Shown here: positions 50,484 to 58,242 of the stretch, in pieces | Layout: every line of letters starts with the position of its first letter | Numbering within the stretch: the stretch's first letter is position 1 | Assembly: GCA_964441755.1 (NCBI GenBank) | Contig: CAYTVG010000020.1 | Coordinates: forward strand, 1-60,605 | Origin: JAUMBM01 sp964441755 | GTDB taxonomy: Bacteria; Bacteroidota; Bacteroidia; Chitinophagales; Saprospiraceae | DNA: 60,605 nt | Reading direction: 5' to 3' | Notes under the pieces: generated by a model | Databases searched by the model: none | Told to the model about the DNA's origin: nothing | The model's input: only the letters and a program-made list of their open reading frames with translations | Translations under genes and position numbers: made by a program

Positions 50484-52979
50484 ATGCAATACGCTACGAA
50501 TCCGCCGCTGGAGCTGGCGTTCAGGTACGTGACCGAGACCAGCCGGAACGTCTTCCTGACCGGCAAAGCCGGTACAGGCAAGACGACTTTTCTCAGCCGC
50601 ATCAAGGCCGAGAGCAGTAAGAATATGATTGTGGTGGCGCCCACCGGCGTTGCTGCCATCAATGCCGGCGGTATGACCATTCACTCTTTTTTTCAGCTGC
50701 CTTTCAGCCCTTTTGTGCCGGGCAGCCAGCCTGCGGGTGGTGCACAGCGCAAGTTTCAGCGCGACAAGATACGGCTGCTGCAGTCGCTCGACCTGCTGGT
50801 CATCGACGAAATCAGCATGGTGCGGGCCGACCTGCTCGACGCCATCGATCAGGTGCTGCGCCGCTACCGCGACTACCTCCGCCCTTTTGGCGGCTTGCAG
50901 CTGCTGCTCATCGGCGACCTGCACCAGCTGGCGCCCATCGTCAAGGACGATGAGTGGGCGCTGCTGCGCGACCACTACGAGGCGCCCTGGTTTTTCAACA
51001 GCCAGGCGCTGCGGCAGAGCGAATACCTGACCATTGAGCTCACGCATATCTTCCGGCAGTCGGACGATTATTTTGTCGGCCTGCTCAATCGCCTCCGGCA
51101 GGGGCATATCGACGAGTCGCTGCTGCAGGCGCTCAACAGCCGCTATGATCCTGCTTTTTCGCCCGGCCACGACCACTACATCACGCTTTGCTCCCACAAT
51201 GCGACTGCCCGCCAGCTCAACCAGCAGGCGCTGGCGGCGCTGCCGGAAGCTTCGCTGCGTTTTTCTGCCAAAATCACGGGCGATTTCCCGGAGCATGCCT
51301 ATCCTGCCGAGCTTGAGCTCGAGCTCAAGGAGGGGGCGCAGGTGATGTTTATCAAAAATGACAGCGGCAGCGAGCGCCGCTTCTACAACGGCCGCATTGG
51401 TGTAGTCACCCGGATGGCGCCCGGCCTGGTGCGGGTGCGCTGTGAGGGTGATAAGGAAGATATTGTCGTGGAGCCTGCCGAGTGGACCAACCTGCGCTAC
51501 CAGCTCGACGAAAGCAGCAAGCAGGTCAGGGAGACTGTCATCGGTACTTTTAGCCAGCTGCCGCTGCGGCTGGCCTGGGCCATCACCATCCACAAGAGCC
51601 AGGGGCTCACTTTTGAGCGCGTCATCATCGATGCCCGCTTGTCGTTTGCCCACGGCCAGGTGTATGTGGCGCTCAGCCGCTGCAAAACTTTTGAAGGTAT
51701 CGTCCTGCGCAGTCCGCTCGACGCGTCGAGCGTGCGGCTCGACAGCCGCATTCGCCAGTATGGCGAGGAGGCGCAGCAGCCCGATGAGCAGCAGTTGCTG
51801 GCGGCGCAGCGCGCCTACCAGCAGCACAAGATCTGGGAGCTCTTTGGCTTCGAGCTGCTACAGCAGCAGCTCGAGTTGCTGAACCGCATGCTGCTCGAGC
51901 ACGAGCGGCAGTTTTTGCCGCAGGCGCACAGCTTGCTCACTGCCCTGCAGCTGGAAGCGGAAACGCGCCTGCTCAGCGTGGCGGATAAGTTTGGGCCACA
52001 GCTGCAGCGCTATTTTATGGCGCAGGAGCTGCCCGAACAAAATGAGGCGCTGCAGGAGCGGCTGCAGAAGGCGGCTGCCTGGTACCTGCGCGAGCTCGAC
52101 GAGCACGTGCTACCCGCACTCTACCGGCTCAACCTCACTACCGACAACAGTAAGCTCGGCAGCCGGGCCGAAGAGCTGTTTGACCGCCTCCGCAAGGAGT
52201 TGCTGGTCAAACGCGCTTGCTTTGAGCACTGCAGCCATGACGGATTCCGCCTGCAGCCGCAGTTGCGCCTGCGCAGGCAGCAGGAGCTCGACTACAAGTC
52301 GATGACTGAGGAGGCGGCGGCAACGGCTCGCACGGGAGGTACAGCCATCGACAGTGCCGATATCCCACACCAGGCCCTCTACGCTCACCTGCGGCAGTGG
52401 CGCAGCGAAAGGGCTGAGGAGCAGCAACAAGATGTGTATCAGGTGCTCAGCAACCGAAGCATGGCGCTGCTCACGCAGGTACTGCCCACCAACATACCCA
52501 ATCTATTGACCATCAGCGGCATAGGCCCTAAAAAAGCGGAGCAGTACGGTCATGAGATACTGGCCATCATACGTGCCTATTGTGAGCAGCATTCGCTGCC
52601 GAGTGACCTGCTGCCGGATGCGCCTGCCAAGCAGCGCGCAGCCAAGGTGCCCAAGGATGATACCAAGGCGATCACGCTCCGGCTTTTTCTCGAACAGCCC
52701 GGCCGCAGCGTCCACGAGATGGCAGAAATCCGCGGCCTCACGCCTTCCACCATCTACGCTCACCTCGCTCATTTTGTGGGCACGGGTGTGCTCTCTGCGC
52801 ATAATTTTATAGAGGCCGGCAAGTTGCATACCATCGAGCAGGTGTTGCGGCAGCATCCGGAGGAGAGCAAAAAAGTGGTTAAGGAGTTGCTGGGCGAGGA
52901 CTATGACTATGGCGAGATTGAGCTGGTGCGGACGCAGCTACAGCGGCAAGCGGAGGGTGATAAAAAATCAACCGACTGA
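50484..52979 (+). CDS. Pif1-like helicase with C-terminal HRDC and helix-turn-helix regions
   Basis: An 831-residue SF1B helicase. Walker A GKAGTGKTT at 27-35, VVAPTGVAAINAGGMTIHSFF (motif Ia), DEISMV at 108-113, GDLHQLAPI, and TIHKSQGLTFERVIID and VYVALSRC of motifs V-VI show a Pif1/RecD-like motor. After a long helical linker, residues about 640-710 resemble an HRDC domain (LYAHLRQWRSERAEEQQQDVY and TISGIGPKKAEQYG). The end has an HTH (SVHEMAEIRGLTPSTIYAHLAHFV) as in the RecQ/Pif1-associated HTH_40 group. It is probably a DNA repair or G-quadruplex helicase. Its last codons (DKKSTD) come from a repeat unit that starts inside the gene. Confidence 0.9.
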   Translation: MQYATNPPLELAFRYVTETSRNVFLTGKAGTGKTTFLSRIKAESSKNMIVVAPTGVAAINAGGMTIHSFFQLPFSPFVPGSQPAGGAQRKFQRDKIRLLQSLDLLVIDEISMVRADLLDAIDQVLRRYRDYLRPFGGLQLLLIGDLHQLAPIVKDDEWALLRDHYEAPWFFNSQALRQSEYLTIELTHIFRQSDDYFVGLLNRLRQGHIDESLLQALNSRYDPAFSPGHDHYITLCSHNATARQLNQQALAALPEASLRFSAKITGDFPEHAYPAELELELKEGAQVMFIKNDSGSERRFYNGRIGVVTRMAPGLVRVRCEGDKEDIVVEPAEWTNLRYQLDESSKQVRETVIGTFSQLPLRLAWAITIHKSQGLTFERVIIDARLSFAHGQVYVALSRCKTFEGIVLRSPLDASSVRLDSRIRQYGEEAQQPDEQQLLAAQRAYQQHKIWELFGFELLQQQLELLNRMLLEHERQFLPQAHSLLTALQLEAETRLLSVADKFGPQLQRYFMAQELPEQNEALQERLQKAAAWYLRELDEHVLPALYRLNLTTDNSKLGSRAEELFDRLRKELLVKRACFEHCSHDGFRLQPQLRLRRQQELDYKSMTEEAAATARTGGTAIDSADIPHQALYAHLRQWRSERAEEQQQDVYQVLSNRSMALLTQVLPTNIPNLLTISGIGPKKAEQYGHEILAIIRAYCEQHSLPSDLLPDAPAKQRAAKVPKDDTKAITLRLFLEQPGRSVHEMAEIRGLTPSTIYAHLAHFVGTGVLSAHNFIEAGKLHTIEQVLRQHPEESKKVVKELLGEDYDYGEIELVRTQLQRQAEGDKKSTD

Positions 52980-53222
52980 TAATCAAATTCTTTTAAATAG
53001 CCAGCGCTGCCAGTCAGACATCAGTACTGCCGGCTACGCCGGAGTTATTAAAAATCAACCAACTGATAATCAATTGCTTTCCAATAGCCAGCGCTGCCAG
53101 TCAGACACCAGCACTGTCGGCCAGATGCGCGGGAGTGATAAAAAATCAACCAACTGATAATCAGTTGCTTTCAAACAACCAGCGTTGCCAGTCAGATACC
53201 AGTACTACCGGCCGGGTGCGCG
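52957..53222. repeat. Three tandem copies of a gene end (about 87-91 bases each)
   Basis: Units start at about 52957, 53045 and 53136, with spacings of 87 and 91 bases measured at TCAACC (52968, 53055, 53146) and at CCAGCG (53001, 53088, 53179). The third unit is the true 3' end of the minus-strand CHAT/TPR gene. The other two carry, in the same minus frame, SDWQRWLLESN-stop and SDWQRWLFKRI-stop. The first unit overlaps the helicase stop codon. Copies have diverged at several bases. Confidence 0.85.
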
Positions 53223-54870
53223 GGCCTGTGCGCACAATGGCCGCCCACGGCAGTGCCTGCAGGGCTCCTGTCGGCAGGAGCAGCACCGGCTGCCGGCCTT
53301 TGAGCAGGCGGTGAAAAGGCCTCAGCAGTTGCTCGTAGTACTGCCCGGCTTCGGCGGGCGCTGCCAACTGATCGATGCCGGGTAGTACGGCCATTTCGAA
53401 AGCTTGGGCGCTGAGCGCAAAAGCGTAGAGTTGGTCGCTGCCGGCATAGTATGCTATGAGCAGTTGATTTTTTTCGAGCCTTGCGCGCAAGGCAGTCAGA
53501 TCGACGGCCGGCCAGGCCGCTGTGGCGATAGTTGCCGCCCAGGCACTGTGCGCGGCCTGCGCTGCAGCCTGCGCTGCCGGCGCCTGAGGCGTGAGCGTCC
53601 ACTGCCGCTCCGCTTTCAGCAGAGCGGCACCCGAAGCCGCTACGCCTTTTACTGCCGGCGCCTGAGGCGTAAGCCCCTGCTGCCGCTCTGCTTTCAGCAG
53701 GTCGGCACCCGGAGCTGCTGCGCCCTTTACTGCCTGCGCGCGCAGCGCCAGCAGCAAGGCCTCTGCCTGCAGACTTTTGTCACCCGTCAGGGTCTGCAGC
53801 CGGGCAGCGGCGGCTACGCCCGCTGCCGCATAGTCGCGGTCATCGGCCGCTGGCGACAGCCCGAGGCGATGGTTGTCGATGGCAACCTCGAGGCCGCGGC
53901 TGGCAGCCGCCAGCGCGGCACGCAACTGCTCAGGACCGCTCTGCCGGCTGAGCAGCTCCGCCTGTACGTACAGCAGCTCCGCCAGCAGCGGACGGTCGAC
54001 TATGCCGTACTGCCCGGCGGCAGCCGGCAGTTGTAGCAACTGCAGGGCCGTGTCGAGCTGTGCAAGCGCGACGGCCGTATCGGCTGTCACCTGCGCGTAG
54101 CGGAGGCGCAGCCGCGCCTGCTCCGCCAGAGGAGCCCGCGCAGCGCTGCTGATGGCTGCTACTGCTTCCTTATAATAAGGTGCAGGCGCTGCCGCGCAGG
54201 CAGCTGCTGCTGCCAGCAGGCGGGCACGCTGCAGCGGCGGGTCACCCGCCTGCTGCAGGATGGCGAGGGCAGCGGCATACAAAGACTGCCGCACATCGGC
54301 CGCTGCACAGGGCCACAGCTGAAGTTGTTCGTTGTAGTAAACGGCCAGCTCGGGCGAGGCATCGCCCGCAACCAGCTGCAGCGTTTCACGGGCATAGCGG
54401 AAGTACTGATCGGCCTCCTCCCATGCCTGAGTACCGGCCAGCGCGAGGCCGCGGTACTGGTAAAGCGATGCCAGCAAGCGATAGTCTTCTATGGGCAGGT
54501 AGGCAGCGGCGTCCAGCGCCTGCAATGCACGTGCGTACTGGCCGCGGCTGAGATTAATGCGCGCTGCCAGCACGTAATTTTCGGCAATTTCATCGCTCAG
54601 GATGAGCGCCCGCAGCTGTTGTGATTCGTCATTGGCCGCCTCAGCGGCAGCGGCATCGCCCAGCGCCAGCTCGTACTGACTGATCAGCCACCAGGCATGA
54701 GCATCCTCGTACCTGCGCCCGGGGTTGGCTGAGATATAAGTGCGCAGCAGATCGATGGCGGTCGTATACGCCCCCGCCTCAGCCGCCTGCACAGCCGGCT
54801 GAAAGGCCTGCTGGGCGGGCAGCAGCCACAGCCACAACAAGCTCAGGATGGTGACAAATTGCCTTTTCAT
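53161..54870 (-). CDS. TPR protein with a truncated CHAT domain
   Basis: A 569-residue exported protein with signal MKRQFVTILSLLWLWLLPAQQA. Helical TPR-like repeats fill about 20-400 (AGAYTTAIDLLRTYISANPG; ARINLSRGQYARALQALDAA). The C-terminal 120 residues match the first half of a CHAT protease domain (LIAYYAGSDQLYAFALS and LLLPTGALQALPWAAIV). It ends at VVLVSDWQRWLFESN, before the His and Cys that form the CHAT dyad. It therefore cannot be an active peptidase as encoded. Residues about 380-431 are a 26-residue tandem duplication. It starts 4 bases after purD stops, on the same strand. The triplicated 3' end suggests past damage. Confidence 0.8.
   Translation of the reverse strand: MKRQFVTILSLLWLWLLPAQQAFQPAVQAAEAGAYTTAIDLLRTYISANPGRRYEDAHAWWLISQYELALGDAAAAEAANDESQQLRALILSDEIAENYVLAARINLSRGQYARALQALDAAAYLPIEDYRLLASLYQYRGLALAGTQAWEEADQYFRYARETLQLVAGDASPELAVYYNEQLQLWPCAAADVRQSLYAAALAILQQAGDPPLQRARLLAAAAACAAAPAPYYKEAVAAISSAARAPLAEQARLRLRYAQVTADTAVALAQLDTALQLLQLPAAAGQYGIVDRPLLAELLYVQAELLSRQSGPEQLRAALAAASRGLEVAIDNHRLGLSPAADDRDYAAAGVAAAARLQTLTGDKSLQAEALLLALRAQAVKGAAAPGADLLKAERQQGLTPQAPAVKGVAASGAALLKAERQWTLTPQAPAAQAAAQAAHSAWAATIATAAWPAVDLTALRARLEKNQLLIAYYAGSDQLYAFALSAQAFEMAVLPGIDQLAAPAEAGQYYEQLLRPFHRLLKGRQPVLLLPTGALQALPWAAIVRTGPRTRPVVLVSDWQRWLFESN
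53577..53732. repeat. 78-base tandem duplication inside the CHAT/TPR gene
   Basis: Two in-frame copies of 78 bases (26 residues) encode AVKGAAAPGADLLKAERQQ and AVKGVAASGAALLKAERQW, each ending LTPQAP. They lie in the linker between the TPR region and the CHAT remnant. Keeping the frame suggests the gene is still translated. Confidence 0.8.
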
Positions 54871-54874
54871 GCGT

Positions 54875-56143
54875 CTACAGGTCGAAGCCAATATCTTTGC
54901 GGAAATATTTTCCTTCGTAGTTGATGTGCGCTGCATTGCGCAGGCTGTGCGCCAGGGCTGTGGGCAGGTCGTCGGCCAGGCTGGTCACGGCCAGCACGCG
55001 GCCTCCCTGGGTGATCACCTCGCCTTCCTGTTCGGCGGTGCCGGCATGAAAGACCATGCTGTCGGTCAGGTCACCCAATCCTTCGATTTTTTTACCCTTG
55101 GCATACTCGCCCGGGTAGCCGCCCGAGACCAGCATGACCGTCACCGCTGTGCGGGGGTCAGTCTCGATCGTCGTCTCCCCCAGCCAGCCTTCAGCGGTTG
55201 CCAGACACAGTTCAAGCAAATCGGAACGCAGCCGCGGCATGACCGACTCTGTTTCCGGATCGCCGAGGCGGCAGTTGTACTCGATCACATAAGGCTCCCC
55301 GTCTACGGCAATCAGGCCAAAAAATATGAAGCCGCGGTAGCGAAGCTGCCGCGCCTGCAAGCCCGCCAGGGTGGGCGCAATAATGCGTTGCTCGACTTTT
55401 TCCATCAGGGCCGCATCAACAAAGGCCGGATGAGATACGCTGCCCATACCGCCAGTGTTGAGGCCTGTATCTCCCTCCCCTACCCGCTTGTAGTCTTTGG
55501 CTACGGGCAGCAGGCGGTAGCTGCTGCCGTCGGTGAGTACAAAGACCGAAAATTCGATACCCTGCAGGAAGGACTCTACCACCACCCGGCTCGAAGCCTC
55601 GCCAAATTTGCCCTCGAGCATGGCTGTCAGCTCCTCCTTAGCGGTTGCGCGGTCGTCGAGGATGAGAACCCCTTTGCCGGCGGCCAGGCCGTCGGCTTTG
55701 AGCACGATGGGCGTCGGCTGCTGGTCGAGCCAGGCGAGACCCTCAGCCAGTGTCTCGGCCGTAAAAGCGCGGTAAGAAGCCGTAGGGATACCAAATTCTT
55801 CCATAAAAGCTTTGGCAAAAGCTTTGCTGCCTTCCAGCTGGGCAGCCGCCTGCGAAGGGCCTATGATGTGCACATCAGCCATAGCAGGATCGTCGGCGAA
55901 AAAATCTTCCAGCCCGCGCACCAGTGGTTCTTCGGGCCCGCAGATGATCATGTCTATGCCATGAGTGTAGACTGCCTGCCGGATGGCGACAAAATCGTTG
56001 GGATCCAGCTTGAGGTTGTAGCCCAGTGCCGCCGTGCCGGCATTGCCGGGGGCGATAAACAGCTGGTCGCAAAGGGGGCTCTGTGTGATTTTCCAGGCCA
56101 GCGCATGCTCGCGGCCGCCACTGCCCAATAAAAGGACGATCAT
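54875..56143 (-). CDS. purD: Phosphoribosylamine-glycine ligase
   Basis: PurD joins glycine to phosphoribosylamine in purine synthesis using ATP. The ATG at 56143 begins MIVLLLGSGGREHALAWKI, the family start, and gives 422 residues. The ATP-grasp part includes PIVLKADGLAAGKGV, the HPAFVDAALMEKVEQ region with GGMGSVS, and FGLIAVDGEPYVIEYNCRLGDPETE with metal ligands. The frame continuing to 56587 covers the palindrome and the LytTR gene on the other strand and is not coding. The TPR/CHAT gene follows by 4 bases. Confidence 0.96.
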   Translation of the reverse strand: MIVLLLGSGGREHALAWKITQSPLCDQLFIAPGNAGTAALGYNLKLDPNDFVAIRQAVYTHGIDMIICGPEEPLVRGLEDFFADDPAMADVHIIGPSQAAAQLEGSKAFAKAFMEEFGIPTASYRAFTAETLAEGLAWLDQQPTPIVLKADGLAAGKGVLILDDRATAKEELTAMLEGKFGEASSRVVVESFLQGIEFSVFVLTDGSSYRLLPVAKDYKRVGEGDTGLNTGGMGSVSHPAFVDAALMEKVEQRIIAPTLAGLQARQLRYRGFIFFGLIAVDGEPYVIEYNCRLGDPETESVMPRLRSDLLELCLATAEGWLGETTIETDPRTAVTVMLVSGGYPGEYAKGKKIEGLGDLTDSMVFHAGTAEQEGEVITQGGRVLAVTSLADDLPTALAHSLRNAAHINYEGKYFRKDIGFDL

Positions 56144-56243
56144 AGCTCTGTCGATTGGAGTTCGACAGCAAATAACGGAAAAATGTTTGGCTTCGCAGGG
56201 GTGTTTTTGGACCTGAGGCCAATTAATATGTTGGGCGGCAGCG

Positions 56244-56289
56244 GGCATGCGGGTGTTTTGCTGCAGTTGCAGCAAAACACCCGCATGCC
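56244..56289. repeat. Palindrome overlapping a possible LytTR start codon
   Basis: A 22-bp stem (56244-56265 with 56268-56289), loop GT. From outside in: GGCATGCGGGTG, TTTT, GCTGCA. The ATG at 56285-56287, a possible LytTR start, lies in its right arm. It sits between divergent purD and the LytTR gene, where no terminator is expected. Confidence 0.8.
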
Positions 56290-56662
56290 TGTAGGTGTAC
56301 TTTTTTTTAAAAAAAGCAGGCCGGCGCCGGCGCTCGAATGCAACCTGCGGCGGGTGTTCTTCAAGGTCGGCGATTCTTACAAGCCCTGTCCGGTGGAGGA
56401 AGTCTCTTTCTTTTTCGCCGCCAACAAGCTGACCCATGCCCGGGTCGGGCAGCGCAGCTACCCGGTCAACGTACAACTCAAAGTGCTGGAAGACACTTTC
56501 ACCAATTCCTTTGTCCGCATCCACAGGACTTATCTCGTCAACATTGCGCATATCGAAGCCGTCAATCCCAGGGAGGGCACCATCCACGTGGCAGGAGAAA
56601 CCCTGCCCATAGGCTACGCCTACCGCCGGGACTTCATGGAAGGCCTGCGGCTGATGCGCTGA
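56285..56662 (+). CDS. LytTR DNA-binding domain protein
   Basis: Residues from about 20 to the end form a LytTR domain: RRVFFKVGDSYKPCPVEEVSFF, then LKVLEDTFTNSFVRIHRTYLVNIAHIEAV and LPIGYAYRRDFMEGL. LytTR proteins bind direct repeats near promoters. No receiver domain or membrane part is fused. The start is uncertain: ATG at 56285 (125 residues, inside the palindrome) or ATG at 56183 (159 residues, reading through the palindrome). Either way the palindrome is within or at the translation start. Divergent purD is a possible target, as is self-regulation. Confidence 0.8.
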   Translation: MPVGVLFFKKSRPAPALECNLRRVFFKVGDSYKPCPVEEVSFFFAANKLTHARVGQRSYPVNVQLKVLEDTFTNSFVRIHRTYLVNIAHIEAVNPREGTIHVAGETLPIGYAYRRDFMEGLRLMR

Positions 56663-56672
56663 CGCCGCCTCT

Positions 56673-56692
56673 GCGGCTGTTGCCGCCTTTTT
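56673..56692 (+). terminator. Terminator after the LytTR gene
   Basis: GCGGC-TGTT-GCCGC (56673-56686, including one extra pair) is followed by CTTTTTT. This is the family's GC core in normal terminator form, with T after the stem. Confidence 0.7.
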
Positions 56693-56778
56693 TGGGGAAA
56701 AAGCTGCGCAAAAAGCGGCATTGTGCAGCTTTTCGTCTCATGACTTTGCAGCTGCTGGCGGGGGTCAGCAGGTATCCT

Positions 56779-56858
56779 TATCTTTGTATACATACCATGC
56801 CCGCCTGAGGCGGGATGGCCTCCCATACCTACCTTACTGGCAGCCGGCTGCGCCGGCT
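56779..56858 (+). promoter_or_regulatory. Orphan promoter followed by two hairpins
   Basis: TATCTTTG (56779-56786) is an exact -7 box. Downstream are hairpins CCCGCC-TGA-GGCGGG (56800-56814) and AGCCGGC-TGC-GCCGGCT (56842-56858). No ORF of note follows except a three-codon ATG-CCC-GCC-TGA. It could produce a small RNA or a long leader for the gene at 56971, which has its own -7 box. Confidence 0.4.
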
Positions 56859-56959
56859 TACGCCCATACGTACAATTTTTCGCTACAGGACAAATGTATA
56901 GCGGGTAGTACAGCTGTAAAAACACTGTGCGCCCACTAGCTATAGTCGTACAAATCAAC

Positions 56960-56967
56960 TAACTTTG
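56960..56967 (+). promoter_or_regulatory. -7 promoter box (TAACTTTG) abutting the Rpn-type gene
   Basis: An exact match ending only 3 bases before the ATG at 56971, so an mRNA from it would be leaderless. No -33 TTTG is at the expected distance. Confidence 0.5.
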
Positions 56968-56970
56968 TAT

Positions 56971-57996
56971 ATGTCAGACACCCCCTATGTAAGGATTGCC
57001 AACCCTGTCTACGATGTGGTTTTCAAGTACATGATGGATGACCCGACGGTGGCTACCCTTTTCCTGTCGTACCTCACCGGTCTCCATATAGATGCTATAG
57101 AGCCGCTACCGCAGGAGATGGTCATCGGTCAAAAACCCGGGAAGACTGCCTCCCCTGCAAAAAGTCCGCTGAGACTGTCGACTTATCGGCTGGACTACGG
57201 GGTCTGGCTGCGGGAAAAGAATGGTGGCAAGGGGCGGATTATCATTATCGAGGTGCAGACGACCTCTGCCATAGGAGAGAGTATGCGATACCGCAAGTAT
57301 CTGGGCTACCAGTACTTGGATAACCGGTATTATTACGAGGGTTTCGGTGTGGCAGGGCGGGTATTCAAGTTGGGAGTTCCGGTGTTCCCCATCTACATTC
57401 TCGGTACAGGCGACCGGATGCTGGGCGATGTGCCGGTGGTCAACGTGGTGCCTGTACTCAAGGACGCTTACACGGGGGAGGTACTGCAGGCAAAAAGCGA
57501 TTTTATCGATGCCCTTTTTCATGAAGGCATCATCGTTAATGTGCCGGCCCTCAAAGGCAGGCGGCGCGATGAGCGGGAGCAAATGCTGGGCATTTTCGAT
57601 CAGTCATACACAGAACAAAATAAAAGAACCATGCTAGTACCCATGAGTGAAATTCCGGAAAGGTTCCATCCGCTGATTCGGCGGCTGCAGACAGCGCTTA
57701 AGGTCGAGGATGTCGGTGATATGATATTGATTGACGATGACTTCTTTGAGGATATGAAGGAGACTGATCGTCGCAACAAGGAGGCGCAGCGCAAAATAGA
57801 AGAAGCGCAGCGCACTAGCCAAGAAGCGCAGCGCGATAAACAAGAAGCGCAGCGCGATAAACAAGAAGCGCAGCGCAAGGAAGAAACGGCCATACGGCTA
57901 CTGCTGGAAGTAGGTATCCCTCCGCAGATTGTCGCGCAAAAATTTGGCATCAGCGAAGAGGATGTCCGCCGAATAGAGGGGAGTACTCCTAGCTGA
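56971..57996 (+). CDS. Rpn/PD-(D/E)XK nuclease-family protein with a heptad-repeat tail
   Basis: A 341-residue protein of the Rpn/transposase-31 group, related to recombination-promoting nucleases. The N-terminal NPVYDVVFKYMMDDPTVATLFLSYL is the family start. The nuclease core shows D75 in YRLDYGVWL and E94-x-Q96 in IIIEVQ, the E-x-Q variant of the motif. Residues 271-305 are five EAQRxxx heptads predicted to form a coiled coil. The end (LLLEVGIPPQIVAQKFGISEEDVRRIEG) looks like a small HTH. No terminal inverted repeats or second copy are seen, so it is not an evident mobile element here. I start at ATG 56971; the ORF also opens two codons earlier at TTG. Confidence 0.85.
   Translation: MSDTPYVRIANPVYDVVFKYMMDDPTVATLFLSYLTGLHIDAIEPLPQEMVIGQKPGKTASPAKSPLRLSTYRLDYGVWLREKNGGKGRIIIIEVQTTSAIGESMRYRKYLGYQYLDNRYYYEGFGVAGRVFKLGVPVFPIYILGTGDRMLGDVPVVNVVPVLKDAYTGEVLQAKSDFIDALFHEGIIVNVPALKGRRRDEREQMLGIFDQSYTEQNKRTMLVPMSEIPERFHPLIRRLQTALKVEDVGDMILIDDDFFEDMKETDRRNKEAQRKIEEAQRTSQEAQRDKQEAQRDKQEAQRKEETAIRLLLEVGIPPQIVAQKFGISEEDVRRIEGSTPS
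57781..57885 (+). repeat. Five 21-base tandem repeats encoding coiled-coil heptads
   Basis: Units start at 57781, 57802, 57823, 57844 and 57865, each beginning GA(A/G)GCGCAGCGC. Units three and four are identical. Each encodes one heptad, so copy-number change would keep the frame and alter coiled-coil length. Confidence 0.9.
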
Positions 57997-58242
57997 GCAC
58001 TGTATTGTAATTTTACTTCGGGTAAAACCGTTGTGCTAAACGAGACACCATACAGGTGGCAGGCAAATTTTTCGCAATACAGGGAGATCAGCCTCCCCTT
58101 GCTCTACCCGTACGTAGCATAAACACAGCCGATTGGGTTCTTACACGCAACTGCAAGATCGCACGATTTTGCCTCCACCTGTCGTAAGAATAGCCTCACC
58201 GGCTATTGCTGATGAGGCTGTTGAATCCAGTTTTTACTTCTT
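57997..58242. other. Spacer between convergent Rpn-type and T9SS genes
   Basis: I see no gene. A stem near 58195-58222 (AGCCTCA with TGATGAGGCT) may end the T9SS gene. CACTGTATTGTAATTTT at about 58000 resembles the flank of the hairpin at 35564 but lacks its stem. Confidence 0.4.

Noticed and set aside
50403..51827. 474-codon minus-strand frame opposite the helicase
   Set aside because: It is an antisense shadow of a clearly coding helicase in GC-rich sequence; the helicase motifs settle the strand.
54848..56131. 427-codon plus-strand frame opposite purD
   Set aside because: PurD motifs and start are unambiguous on the minus strand; this frame has no domain signal.
57781..57885. Short tandem repeats as a possible CRISPR array
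   Set aside because: Units of 21 bases are contiguous with no spacers and encode in-frame heptads.
56971..57996. Rpn-family gene as an insertion sequence
   Set aside because: No terminal inverted repeats or target duplications can be seen and there is only one copy in the window.
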